From an archaeon (lineage in GTDB: Archaea > Iainarchaeota > Iainarchaeia > Iainarchaeales > GCA-2688035): a stretch of 13,651 nt of DNA. Numbering within the stretch: position 1 is the first letter of the stretch; each line of letters starts with the position of its first letter. A program made the position numbers and the translations under genes. A model generated the notes under the pieces. It saw only the letters and a program-made list of their open reading frames with translations. It did not search any database and had not been told where the DNA came from. This document shows positions 1-5,482 of the stretch, piece after piece. The stretch covers positions 1 to 13,651 of the forward strand of contig JAUWWX010000007.1 of NCBI GenBank assembly GCA_030616665.1. The letters are read 5' to 3'.

Positions 1-1
1 A

Positions 2-511
2 AGGCTTAGTGAAGCCCTGACTGAGGAAGACAAACAGGCATTGCAGTCAAGCATAAACTCGGCAAAAGACAGTATTACAGCGCTTGAATCAAGGCTCAAG
101 CAGCAGGAAACTGAAAGCGATGCCAAGATAGATGTCCTGCTTCAGGACCTGGAGGCGCAGAGGGCAAGGATAAACGACTTGAACAAGCCAGTGTTATTTG
201 GCGTTGGCTTTGCTTCGCTCGGCGGCGTAAGCCAAGAACTAGTGGGCCTTGGCATTCTGTTTGTTGTTGTGATTGCTGCAGCCGTTTTGGTTGTCAAATT
301 CAGGGACAGGATTCCCTTAAAGAAAGGGCTTTACGGAAAGCCAAAGAAAGAGAAAGCTACTTTTTCAAAGCAAGATAAAGACATTGCGGAACAGGCAATG
401 ACAGAAGCCCAGGAAGAAACAAGTAAGGGAAAGTGGGCTTTTGGAAGCAAAGAGCAGCCCAAAGAGGAATCCAAGCGCTTCAACATTGGCGACCTTATCA
501 GAAAGGATTGA
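2..511 (+). CDS. C-terminal part of a coiled-coil, membrane-anchored protein (5' end outside window)
   Basis: The reading frame is open from base 2 with no good start, so the gene begins upstream of the window; a TTG at 41 is unlikely to be the real start. About 170 residues are visible. The first ~60 are charged and Gln/Glu/Lys/Leu-rich, with heptad-like spacing typical of a coiled coil. A hydrophobic segment follows (around LVGLGILFVVVIAAAVLVVKF, bases ~236-301), then a basic stretch (KKGLYGKPKKEK) and a charged tail. This fits a protein with its larger part outside the cell and a cytoplasmic C-terminal tail. It ends one base before the convergent gene at 513-713. No family recognised. Confidence is high that it is coding and low on function. 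Confidence 0.75.
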   Translation, partial: RLSEALTEEDKQALQSSINSAKDSITALESRLKQQETESDAKIDVLLQDLEAQRARINDLNKPVLFGVGFASLGGVSQELVGLGILFVVVIAAAVLVVKFRDRIPLKKGLYGKPKKEKATFSKQDKDIAEQAMTEAQEETSKGKWAFGSKEQPKEESKRFNIGDLIRKD

Positions 512-512
512 T

Positions 513-713
513 TTAGGCCCTTCCGCCTTGGTCTTCAACGAAGCGTGCAATGCTCCTGTCAAAGCTTGCCTCTGCTTCCTTGCTGAAAAGGCAGGCAGGC
601 AATTCCCCGTTTTTCCAGTGGTGCTTGATGCATTCACAGCACATTCCCTTCCTGCTGCATGGCTCGTAAGTGCACGGGCACTCTTTGAGGTTTTTTTCCT
701 TCTGGCATTCCAT
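513..713 (-). CDS. Small cysteine-rich protein, DUF6485-like
   Basis: A 66-residue protein starting MECQKEKNLKECPCTYEPC. Eight cysteines lie at residues 3, 12, 14, 19, 25, 26, 28 and 41, and the motifs CTYEPCSRKGMCCEC, NGELPAC and FDRSIARF match what I remember of the DUF6485 family, which has the same length and cysteine layout. The cysteines suggest zinc or Fe-S binding (inference); the family function is unknown to me. The ATG at 713 is preceded by a TATA-like stretch (745-757), so the mRNA would have only a short leader. It is convergent with the gene ending at 511 and divergent from the MscS-like gene at 784. Confidence 0.8.
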   Translation of the reverse strand: MECQKEKNLKECPCTYEPCSRKGMCCECIKHHWKNGELPACLFSKEAEASFDRSIARFVEDQGGRA

Positions 714-744
714 TGCTAATCAACGAAAGTTGTGCTTGAAAAGC

Positions 745-757
745 TATTTAAATTAAA
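745..757. promoter_or_regulatory. Shared divergent TATA element
   Basis: TATTTAAATTAAA is close to palindromic and reads as a TATA box on both strands. It lies about 27-39 nt before the plus-strand start at 784 and about 32-44 nt before the minus-strand start at 713. Both genes would then have very short leaders, and no clear Shine-Dalgarno is visible before either. One element may serve both genes, or two TATA boxes may overlap. Confidence 0.5.
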
Positions 758-783
758 CCAATGTAATATTAGTGTGATTTTAA

Positions 784-1395
784 ATGGCGGCAGGGCTTGA
801 CCCGTTTGCAGCAATTTCTGCAGGACTGGAAACGATTTATTCATCGCTTGCAGAGGCTGCGCCCACCCTCCTCTTTGTGGGCGGAACGCTTATTGTTGCA
901 TACATTGCAATCAACATTGTTCAAAGGATTGTCAAAAAGCTGCTTGACAGGGTTGATTTCAATCCTGACTTGGAGTACCTTGCCTACAGGGCGGTTGGCT
1001 GGGTTGGCTGGTTCTTTGTCCTGGTTTGGCTCGTTGGCCAATTGGGCCAAGAGGAAATCTTTGCAACCTTGATTGCAGGCGGAGCGCTTGCAGGGCTGGC
1101 GATTGCCTTGGCGGTGAAGGACAGCTTGGCTGACGCAGTGGGAGGCATTCTCCTCTTGCAGGACAAGCACTTTGACCTGGGCGACAGGATAAAGACTGCA
1201 GGCGTGGAAGGAAAAATCCTTGAAGTGGGGTTGAGGAAAACAAGGCTGCAACTGGACAACGGCAACATCCAGATAATTGCAAACGCCAAGATTGACAAGG
1301 GCGGCTGGACTCTGCTGCCAAGGGAGAAGCAGAGGGAAAGGCTTTTCTCAAAGATTGCGAAGAAAGCAAAAAGAGTTGTGCCTGGAAAGAAGTAA
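784..1395 (+). CDS. Short MscS-family mechanosensitive channel-like protein
   Basis: 203 residues. Hydrophobic segments lie at about 27-45, 68-87 and 92-125. The last contains the Gly/Ala-rich pore helix (GGALAGLAIALAVKDSLADAVGGILLL), which corresponds to TM3 of MscS. The beta-domain follows (FDLGDRIKTAGVEGKILEVGLRKTRLQLDNGNI). The family's usual IPN motif is replaced by IIAN (~163-167), and the alpha/beta C-terminal domain is replaced by a ~35-residue Lys/Arg-rich tail. It is therefore a minimal form compared with the 284-residue paralogue at 9345-10199. The expected role is tension-gated release of small solutes through the cell membrane; gating may differ without the C-terminal cage. The ATG is nearly leaderless. 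Confidence 0.8.
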   Translation: MAAGLDPFAAISAGLETIYSSLAEAAPTLLFVGGTLIVAYIAINIVQRIVKKLLDRVDFNPDLEYLAYRAVGWVGWFFVLVWLVGQLGQEEIFATLIAGGALAGLAIALAVKDSLADAVGGILLLQDKHFDLGDRIKTAGVEGKILEVGLRKTRLQLDNGNIQIIANAKIDKGGWTLLPREKQRERLFSKIAKKAKRVVPGKK

Positions 1396-1408
1396 GTCTG
1401 TTTCTAAT

Positions 1409-1455
1409 TGCAGGGAGGAGGATTCGAACCCCCGAAGGCACTAAGCCTGTGGACT
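1409..1455 (-). pseudogene. tRNA-Leu 3'-half fragment (att-like repeat)
   Basis: On the minus strand this reads as the 3' half of a long-variable-arm tRNA: anticodon-stem strand TCCAC, variable arm GGC-TTAGT-GCC followed by TTC, T-arm GGGGG-TTCGAAT-CCTCC, acceptor strand TCCCTGC and discriminator A. No matching 5' half (which would start GCAGGGA) exists in the window. It differs from the intact tRNA-Leu at 4096 by compensated changes in the variable arm and by changes in the acceptor stem and T-loop, so it comes from a different Leu isoacceptor. The stop codon of the gene at 1441-2265 is the TAG in its variable loop. Position 38 would be G, which is unusual. The main reading is an integration scar; a functional split-tRNA half is the less likely alternative. 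Confidence 0.7.
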
Positions 1456-2265
1456 GGGCCCTTCAATAATACATCTTTTGTAATATTGGCCAAAGGTTTC
1501 GTTATTTAAAAAATTCAATTTAATTGGCCAAGGGGAATAATGTGCTTTTAGTTCGCACCCTTCTTCTGCAATTTCCTTATGGTCAATTAGATACATGCAC
1601 CCTCCTTCAAAATCAAAATTAATTACAACGCAAACTAAATCTCCCATATTTTCCTCTTCATAAATAAACTTATCAAAAACTTTGCATTCCGTAAATTCTT
1701 CATTGCAAAGGGCGTAAGTTACACTCTCATCACTTGGAAAGGGTCTTTCAATAAAAGCTTTTTTTCCAATATTGTTCTTAATAAACAACACGTTTCTGAA
1801 TTTTATTTCAAAAAGATTTGCATCGTTAACTGGCTTGTAATTGAGAAACATTGTACGGGTAAAAAAGTTGGCGGGATATTGTGGATAAATATTTTTAGTA
1901 TACTCAGCTTTACAGGCCGCCCCTGCACATATAGCAGACTCAGATATATCTGAATCTTTAATTTCCAAAATAGATTCTGTACTATCATTAACCAGCATAT
2001 TCAAATCTTCTAAGTTCAGTTGAGGCTCATCTCCCTCAGGGTAAAAAAAAGTTAAGTAAAATGTCGCAGCCGCAATTATAAACCCGCACAAAAGAATATA
2101 TGGAATAATTTTTTCCAGGAGCCCTTTTTTTGAATCTTTTTTGGAACCCCCAGAATTAGTCTCATTAAAGCTACCACTTATAGAAACAGCACTATCTTGA
2201 ATGTTAACATTAGTTTGTTTAGCTATTTGAGCAAGTCTGAAAAAGTTATTAGCAGTAAGAACCAT
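1441..2265 (-). CDS. Single-pass membrane protein of unknown function
   Basis: 274 residues. The N-terminal ~48 are polar and end in a Lys-rich patch (SKKDSKKG), then one transmembrane helix at about 53-74, then ~200 residues predicted to lie outside the cell, with seven cysteines that could form disulfides. No known domain recognised. The ATG at 2265 follows a TATA-like TTTTTAAACATTTTT about 25-35 nt upstream, so it is probably leaderless. The last residues (EGPSPQA) are encoded by the tRNA-Leu fragment at 1409-1455 and the stop is inside that fragment, so the C-terminus was probably set by an insertion junction. The gene is AT-rich and lies between two tRNA 3'-end repeats, which suggests transferred cargo. 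Confidence 0.75.
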   Translation of the reverse strand: MVLTANNFFRLAQIAKQTNVNIQDSAVSISGSFNETNSGGSKKDSKKGLLEKIIPYILLCGFIIAAATFYLTFFYPEGDEPQLNLEDLNMLVNDSTESILEIKDSDISESAICAGAACKAEYTKNIYPQYPANFFTRTMFLNYKPVNDANLFEIKFRNVLFIKNNIGKKAFIERPFPSDESVTYALCNEEFTECKVFDKFIYEEENMGDLVCVVINFDFEGGCMYLIDHKEIAEEGCELKAHYSPWPIKLNFLNNETFGQYYKRCIIEGPSPQA

Positions 2266-2345
2266 CTATTAGAATATCCAAAAAAATGTTTAAAAAGCCA
2301 AGCCAAAGCAAGGCCTTTTTAGACGGCAGTATATCGAACCTAGGT

Positions 2346-2368
2346 TTGGAGGGAGGAGGATTCGAACC
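2346..2368 (-). repeat. Second tRNA-Leu 3'-end repeat (att-like)
   Basis: This matches 1408-1430 at 22 of 23 positions, including an 18-bp identical core gggaggaggattcgaacc. It covers the T-loop, T-stem 3' strand and acceptor 3' strand of the tRNA, and homology stops at the T-stem 5' strand. It lies 10 bp past the stop of the 533-aa gene. The two copies bracket about 940 bp containing only the 274-aa gene, and both face the same way as the intact tRNA-Leu, so the pair looks like attachment sites. Confidence 0.65.
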
Positions 2369-2378
2369 AGCTATTTAA

Positions 2379-3980
2379 TTAACTTATTAATCTATATTTT
2401 TTATTAGATAATGTGTTTAAGATTTTTATGCCTTCAATTAGAATATTTTTAAAGACTGTCTGATAATTGTTTGATAGACCAAACTTCTTTTTTATTTTTT
2501 CGTATTTTTTTCCTTTTCGATGGGCACTTGAGGACGACCTTAATTCTTGTAGATTCTTCATGAAAGATACCATCTCAGGAAATTGCACAGTATGTTTCTG
2601 GCTCAGATATTTTTTAAGTACCTCAATGCTTTTATCACCCTTTTTCAATACAAATTCATCCTTTATTAGTTTTTTAAAATACTCACCTGAGTCTTCTGAG
2701 ACCATTCTTTCTTTCATTTTTCTTACATTAATTGAATCTATAATTATCTTTGTTACCGCTAATACTAAACCATCAAATTCTTGTTGAGAATTTTTGGTTG
2801 GAAGTCTCAATGTTTGAAAGTAATGTTCATCAGCTTTGATAAGTGGCTTAAAAAGATGCCAACCATATTTTTTATGCCAATTCTCTTGGAAAATTTTGAA
2901 TTTTTGTTTGAAAACCAGATCTGCTGTGTCGGGATCGCAAAATTCCGCTTCAAAACTTCTTTTAAAACAAGAACGACTTATTTTTCCATCAGTAATATTG
3001 TATTGCTCCCAATGTTTTTGTTCTTTAGATGACAGATGCCCTAAATCTCCTAAAAACACCATCACAATATTCGTGTGGCTATTGTCCATTCTAAGACCCC
3101 AAAGACCCTGGCAACTAAGATAACCGTCTGAAACAGAGTATTTTTCTGAATTGTTATAATATTTGTCTAAAACTTCTTTTTTGAAAAAAACTTGCGTTAA
3201 GTAATGTGGTTTTCCTTTATTTTTTCCAAAATAATTGTTAAGCTGTTCTTCATTACACGTAAATGTAATTTCTTTGCCACTTTTATCAACACCAATGACA
3301 AACTTTTGATATTCCTTTTCATCAGAAAATATCGTTGTTTTAAAGGAATTTGGCACTTCAACGATTTTCTTACCGGTCACGCTCGCAGTTGATTTCCAGT
3401 CACCAAAAGATAATTCATTATTATTCAAACCAATACTGTAAATGAAACTAGTTCCTGATTTTTTATCATACTTTTTACGTAGTCCTAATTCTTCTAAAGA
3501 TTTTTCTGAAAAACGACGAAAATCAAAAAACTGTGCAAAAGCCAATCCTCTTTCGTGTAAATATTCTATGAGGTAAAGTTTCTTGATTTTTATTTCCTTT
3601 TCACTAAATACTATTACTTCTTCTTCGTCACCATTATCATCAATATATAGGAATTTTCTATTGGCTTTATCTTCAAATAAATTGAAAAATAATCTTATGT
3701 CTTCTGTTATTTCCCAATAATCTTCTTTGAGCCCATAAAAATGTCTTTTTACTAAAAGAGGAATTACATTTTCGGCGCCTTGAATACTCTGTATCGAAAA
3801 ATCCCAAGACTCACTTTTTAGCGACTCTTTTGAGAATTCTTTTTTCAATAAGCAAGAGTAAATTACTGAGTCATTTTTAGAATCTTTTATAGATTTATAG
3901 AGAATAATCCAAACGGCATTATCTCTCCTTTCAAAAAACTGAATCTCATCAATGAATTGCATAAACTCTTTTTCTTCCAT
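2379..3980 (-). CDS. 533-aa accessory protein with possible C-terminal HEPN-like R-x5-H motif
   Basis: The ATG at 3980 is preferred because AGGTGA, a good Shine-Dalgarno, ends 5 nt before it; the in-frame GTG at 3987-3989 is part of that site. The protein is soluble with no signal peptide or membrane segment. It has many aromatic residues and conserved-looking blocks (DYWEITEDIRLFFNL, FVIGVDKSGKE, FLGDLGHL, KFKIFQENWHKKYGWHLF, HYFQTLRLP). The C-terminal ~150 residues are helical and contain LRSSSSAHRKG, with Arg481 and His487 spaced R-x5-H, the signature of HEPN RNase domains. Similar layouts occur, as I remember, in uncharacterised proteins of defence-type regions. It is AT-rich and lies directly downstream of a tRNA gene. 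A role in defence or as a toxin is inference; no partner gene is obvious. Confidence 0.75.
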   Translation of the reverse strand: MEEKEFMQFIDEIQFFERRDNAVWIILYKSIKDSKNDSVIYSCLLKKEFSKESLKSESWDFSIQSIQGAENVIPLLVKRHFYGLKEDYWEITEDIRLFFNLFEDKANRKFLYIDDNGDEEEVIVFSEKEIKIKKLYLIEYLHERGLAFAQFFDFRRFSEKSLEELGLRKKYDKKSGTSFIYSIGLNNNELSFGDWKSTASVTGKKIVEVPNSFKTTIFSDEKEYQKFVIGVDKSGKEITFTCNEEQLNNYFGKNKGKPHYLTQVFFKKEVLDKYYNNSEKYSVSDGYLSCQGLWGLRMDNSHTNIVMVFLGDLGHLSSKEQKHWEQYNITDGKISRSCFKRSFEAEFCDPDTADLVFKQKFKIFQENWHKKYGWHLFKPLIKADEHYFQTLRLPTKNSQQEFDGLVLAVTKIIIDSINVRKMKERMVSEDSGEYFKKLIKDEFVLKKGDKSIEVLKKYLSQKHTVQFPEMVSFMKNLQELRSSSSAHRKGKKYEKIKKKFGLSNNYQTVFKNILIEGIKILNTLSNKKYRLIS

Positions 3981-4048
3981 AATTTTCACCTGATTCTATA
4001 ATTATAGTATGTTACAATATTAATTTTATATTTTTGGAGAGGGAAATC

Positions 4049-4162
4049 ATGTCTAAAATCGAACTTGAAATTAAAGCCCGCCACAAATCTAAGTTTGCAG
4101 GAGGGAGGATTTGCACCCCCGAAGCCACTAAGGCACGGAGTAACTTCGATTCGAAGAGTTGA
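4049..4162 (+). pseudogene. Gene start truncated at, and reading antisense into, tRNA-Leu
   Basis: The ORF starts MSKIELEIKARHKSKFA and follows a strong Shine-Dalgarno, GGAGAGGG (4035-4042), with 6-nt spacing. TATA-like sequence lies at about 3998-4008. After ~16 codons the frame enters the tRNA-Leu gene antisense and stops at 4160-4162 within its intron, giving 37 residues. The strong ribosome site makes a genuine former gene start likely, with the rest removed at the tRNA junction. The geometry (N-terminal fragment inside the insert, reading out over the tRNA 3' end) is the one left by SSV-type archaeal integrase genes, whose attP lies inside the gene. The residues are too few to identify it, and no C-terminal part is found at the other repeats. 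Confidence 0.35.
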
Positions 4163-4212
4163 TCTAACGAATCACCTAAGCCCCGCCGGTTTGTCTACTT
4201 CCGTACCCCTGC
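4096..4212 (-). tRNA. tRNA-Leu (anticodon UAG), intron-containing
   Basis: Reading the minus strand: acceptor GCAGGGG pairs with CTCCTGC (one G-U), discriminator A73; D-stem CGG/CCG; anticodon stem CGGGG/CTCCG; loop CT-TAG-GA after intron removal; variable arm GCC-TTAGT-GGC followed by TTC; T-stem GGGGG/CCTCC. The long variable arm, A73 and UAG anticodon make it tRNA-Leu for CUA/CUG codons. CCA is not encoded. Odd points: the D-loop has A where G18 is expected, the T-loop is TGCAAAT so U55 is G, and the D-stem starts C10-G25 instead of G10-C25. All other pairs are intact, so it is probably functional. A TATA box at 4231-4238 sits inside the endonuclease ORF. The 5' exon overlaps that ORF's last codons. 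Confidence 0.9.
4142..4174 (-). other. 33-nt tRNA intron at position 37/38 (bulge-helix-bulge)
   Basis: The intron follows G37 and precedes A38, the canonical archaeal site. It folds as a GATTCG/CGAATC hairpin with a 14-nt loop. Below that are a 3-nt bulge GGT, a short helix CTTA/GAAG (three pairs plus an A-G mismatch), a 3-nt bulge TTA and the anticodon stem. Each cut would fall after the second bulge base, as the archaeal tRNA-splicing endonuclease prefers. The A-G mismatch makes the motif slightly relaxed, and relaxed motifs are usually handled by the heteromeric or three-unit endonucleases. Confidence 0.8.
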
Positions 4213-5198
4213 AAGAAATCAATGTTCCCTATAGTATATTGCAACCCATAGTATTTTTTATTGTATTTTTTGTTAATCCACTCGTCTTTCCAGCCTTTTT
4301 CACCGAGCGAAAATAGAAGTTCGCATAAATCGTCTCTGAACTGCTTTGAAGCGCTTGTTACCCTCAAACCCTTTTTTCTGATACAACCTTCTGTGTCAAA
4401 GACTCCTTCAAGGAATGCAAGCCTTATTTCTTTGTTGGAGTCTTTGATTATTTCCGGAACAAAGATTATGTGGGACTTTTTGCCTCGTGGAACTTCGAGA
4501 AATTTGTTAAACATGCGAACTGCTGGTTTATTGTTAGAATTTGCAGCATAGTACCATCTTTCTTTTTTAAGGTGCAAAAGTAAATTGAGCCTATGTTCAA
4601 ACACACCATATATTTTTTGGATAAATTTCTCTGTAAGCCATTTTTCAGTCACCTCAAGACAGATTGTATCCCCCTTCTTCCTTATGTGACCGTCACCCAA
4701 AATGACTCCAAGCAAGTAAGCCAGGTCAGTACTCATTTCATGCGGAATACGAAAGACGCGTCCTGTTGTAGAACAAAAGAAGTTACAATTCTCTACTAGT
4801 TCTCTAACTTCTTCCCCAAGTCCAAATATTTCCAACTTCTTTAAGGCGATTAGTGGCGGAGATGCTCTGCCAATAAGCCAATCTTTATAACTCTGGCCAG
4901 CAAAATTACAATCCATTGATTCCATCCATTTTTTCTTCCAGCTGAGTCCAATTTGTTTTCTTAATCTTTCGTTCACTTCCCTCAGAAACCTGTTCACTTT
5001 AACTGCTTGCTCTGCCTGCTCCGGCGTCTGTTTCACCGCAAAGCGTGGAATCACACTGTAGACTCGCAGAAGTTTTCGCACATCTGTGTCCTCTTCCGAG
5101 TCATGCAACTCCAAAAGATTGAATCTCATTTTGGCTCCCACAAAATTTGGGTTTTGACTTTTAAAGCACTTTGGATGGTGGGCTTCCGGTGAAATCAT
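4176..5198 (-). CDS. LAGLIDADG (DOD-type) homing endonuclease-like protein overlapping tRNA-Leu
   Basis: 340 residues from the ATG at 5198, chosen because it overlaps the stop of the preceding 51-aa gene (ATGA). The frame itself stays open to 5234, and an internal ATG at 5129 (MRFNLLEL) is another option. The N-terminal ~85 residues are not recognised. Residues ~85-125 look like a helix-turn-helix region (GLSWKKK...SYKDWLIGRASPPLIALKKL). Two endonuclease repeats follow: LAYLLGVILGDG (159-170, acid Asp169) and LAFLEGVFDTEG (260-271, acid Glu270), so both catalytic acids are present and a monomeric double-motif enzyme is expected. The last 11 codons lie in the tRNA-Leu 5' exon and the TAG stop is the tRNA anticodon; the usual final helix seems missing, so the end may be truncated. 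It is free-standing, not in an intein or intron. It probably makes double-strand breaks at a specific site; the target is unknown. Confidence 0.8.
   Translation of the reverse strand: MISPEAHHPKCFKSQNPNFVGAKMRFNLLELHDSEEDTDVRKLLRVYSVIPRFAVKQTPEQAEQAVKVNRFLREVNERLRKQIGLSWKKKWMESMDCNFAGQSYKDWLIGRASPPLIALKKLEIFGLGEEVRELVENCNFFCSTTGRVFRIPHEMSTDLAYLLGVILGDGHIRKKGDTICLEVTEKWLTEKFIQKIYGVFEHRLNLLLHLKKERWYYAANSNNKPAVRMFNKFLEVPRGKKSHIIFVPEIIKDSNKEIRLAFLEGVFDTEGCIRKKGLRVTSASKQFRDDLCELLFSLGEKGWKDEWINKKYNKKYYGLQYTIGNIDFLQGYGSRQTGGA
4231..4238 (-). promoter_or_regulatory. TATA box of tRNA-Leu
   Basis: TATACTAT on the minus strand lies 19-26 nt before the first base of the mature tRNA, a typical archaeal distance. 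It is embedded in the last ~20 codons of the LAGLIDADG ORF, so transcription of the endonuclease operon would run through the tRNA promoter and gene. Confidence 0.5.
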
Positions 5199-5350
5199 AA
5201 TGGAAACCACCACCCAAAAACGATTCCAACGCAAAGGCCAAGGAAGTATGTGCTAAACTCTGTTGACTTCCAGTTGAAGCCAAGCATCTCCAAAGCCAGG
5301 GGCGCAAGGAGAAAGGCAAAATAAAGAAATACAAATTGCGGCAGGTTCAT
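5195..5350 (-). CDS. 51-aa two-TM small membrane protein
   Basis: MNLPQFVFLYFAFLLAPLAL begins a 51-residue protein with two hydrophobic segments (about 5-24 and 34-49) separated by a short polar loop (GFNWKSTEF), ending GWWFPL. The ATG overlaps the TGA of the upstream 43-aa gene (ATGA), and its own stop TGA overlaps the ATG of the endonuclease gene in the same way, so the three genes are probably translationally coupled. The last codons share a 14-bp sequence with the end of the upstream gene, so both proteins end in WWFP or WWFPL. No family recognised; a small membrane toxin, a subunit or a regulator are all possible. Confidence 0.6.
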   Translation of the reverse strand: MNLPQFVFLYFAFLLAPLALEMLGFNWKSTEFSTYFLGLCVGIVFGWWFPL

Positions 5351-5478
5351 GGAAACCACCACTTCTTGCCTTCCAGCGCCTCAAAGTAGGACTTGCTTTC
5401 TCGCTTTCTTCCAATCTCCGCAAAGGAATATCCATCACTGAAAGGACTTCTTTTCCTTTCCAAAATCAAAAAACTCAT
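5347..5478 (-). CDS. 43-aa small protein with perfect Shine-Dalgarno, first gene of operon
   Basis: The protein starts MSFLILERKRSPFSDGYSFA and ends GKKWWFP. The ATG at 5478 is placed 4 nt after GGAGGTGAT (5483-5491), a perfect match to the 16S rRNA 3' end, which is strong evidence of real translation. It is basic and soluble, with no recognised domain. Its TGA overlaps the ATG of the 51-aa membrane protein. Promoter and leader lie in one arm of the inverted repeat at 5483-5633. A different minus-strand frame over the same bases is longer (61 aa) but has no ribosome site, so this frame is preferred. Confidence 0.6.
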   Translation of the reverse strand: MSFLILERKRSPFSDGYSFAEIGRKRESKSYFEALEGKKWWFP

Positions 5479-5482
5479 CGAC

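Larger units (their letters stand above)
1409..4095. mobile_element. Putative stacked insertions downstream of tRNA-Leu
   Basis: Three copies of a tRNA-Leu 3' end face the same way: the intact gene (4096-4212), a fragment at 2346-2368 and a longer fragment at 1409-1455. Each interval between copies holds one minus-strand gene, and the stretch is visibly more AT-rich than the flanking genes. This is the layout left when elements insert one after another at the 3' end of a tRNA gene and rebuild it each time. No integrase or transposase is visible, so the units are either decayed or moved by enzymes supplied elsewhere. The boundaries are the repeat positions; the mechanism is inferred. Confidence 0.45.

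Noticed and set aside
959..1441. 160-codon open frame antisense to the short MscS-like gene
   Set aside because: It is Ser/Pro/Arg-rich with no domain or ribosome site, and the opposite strand has a recognisable MscS pore and beta-domain.
2325..2346. GGTTCGATA next to the second tRNA repeat as another tRNA 3' end
   Set aside because: The flanking bases do not form a T-stem or acceptor strand; only a 10-bp palindrome AACCTAGGTT is present.
3981..3989. GTG start for the 533-aa gene
   Set aside because: The GTG is part of the AGGTGA Shine-Dalgarno serving the ATG at 3980.
5253..5438. 61-codon minus-strand frame across the small-protein operon
   Set aside because: It has no ribosome site, while the other two frames form an SD-led, ATGA-coupled pair.
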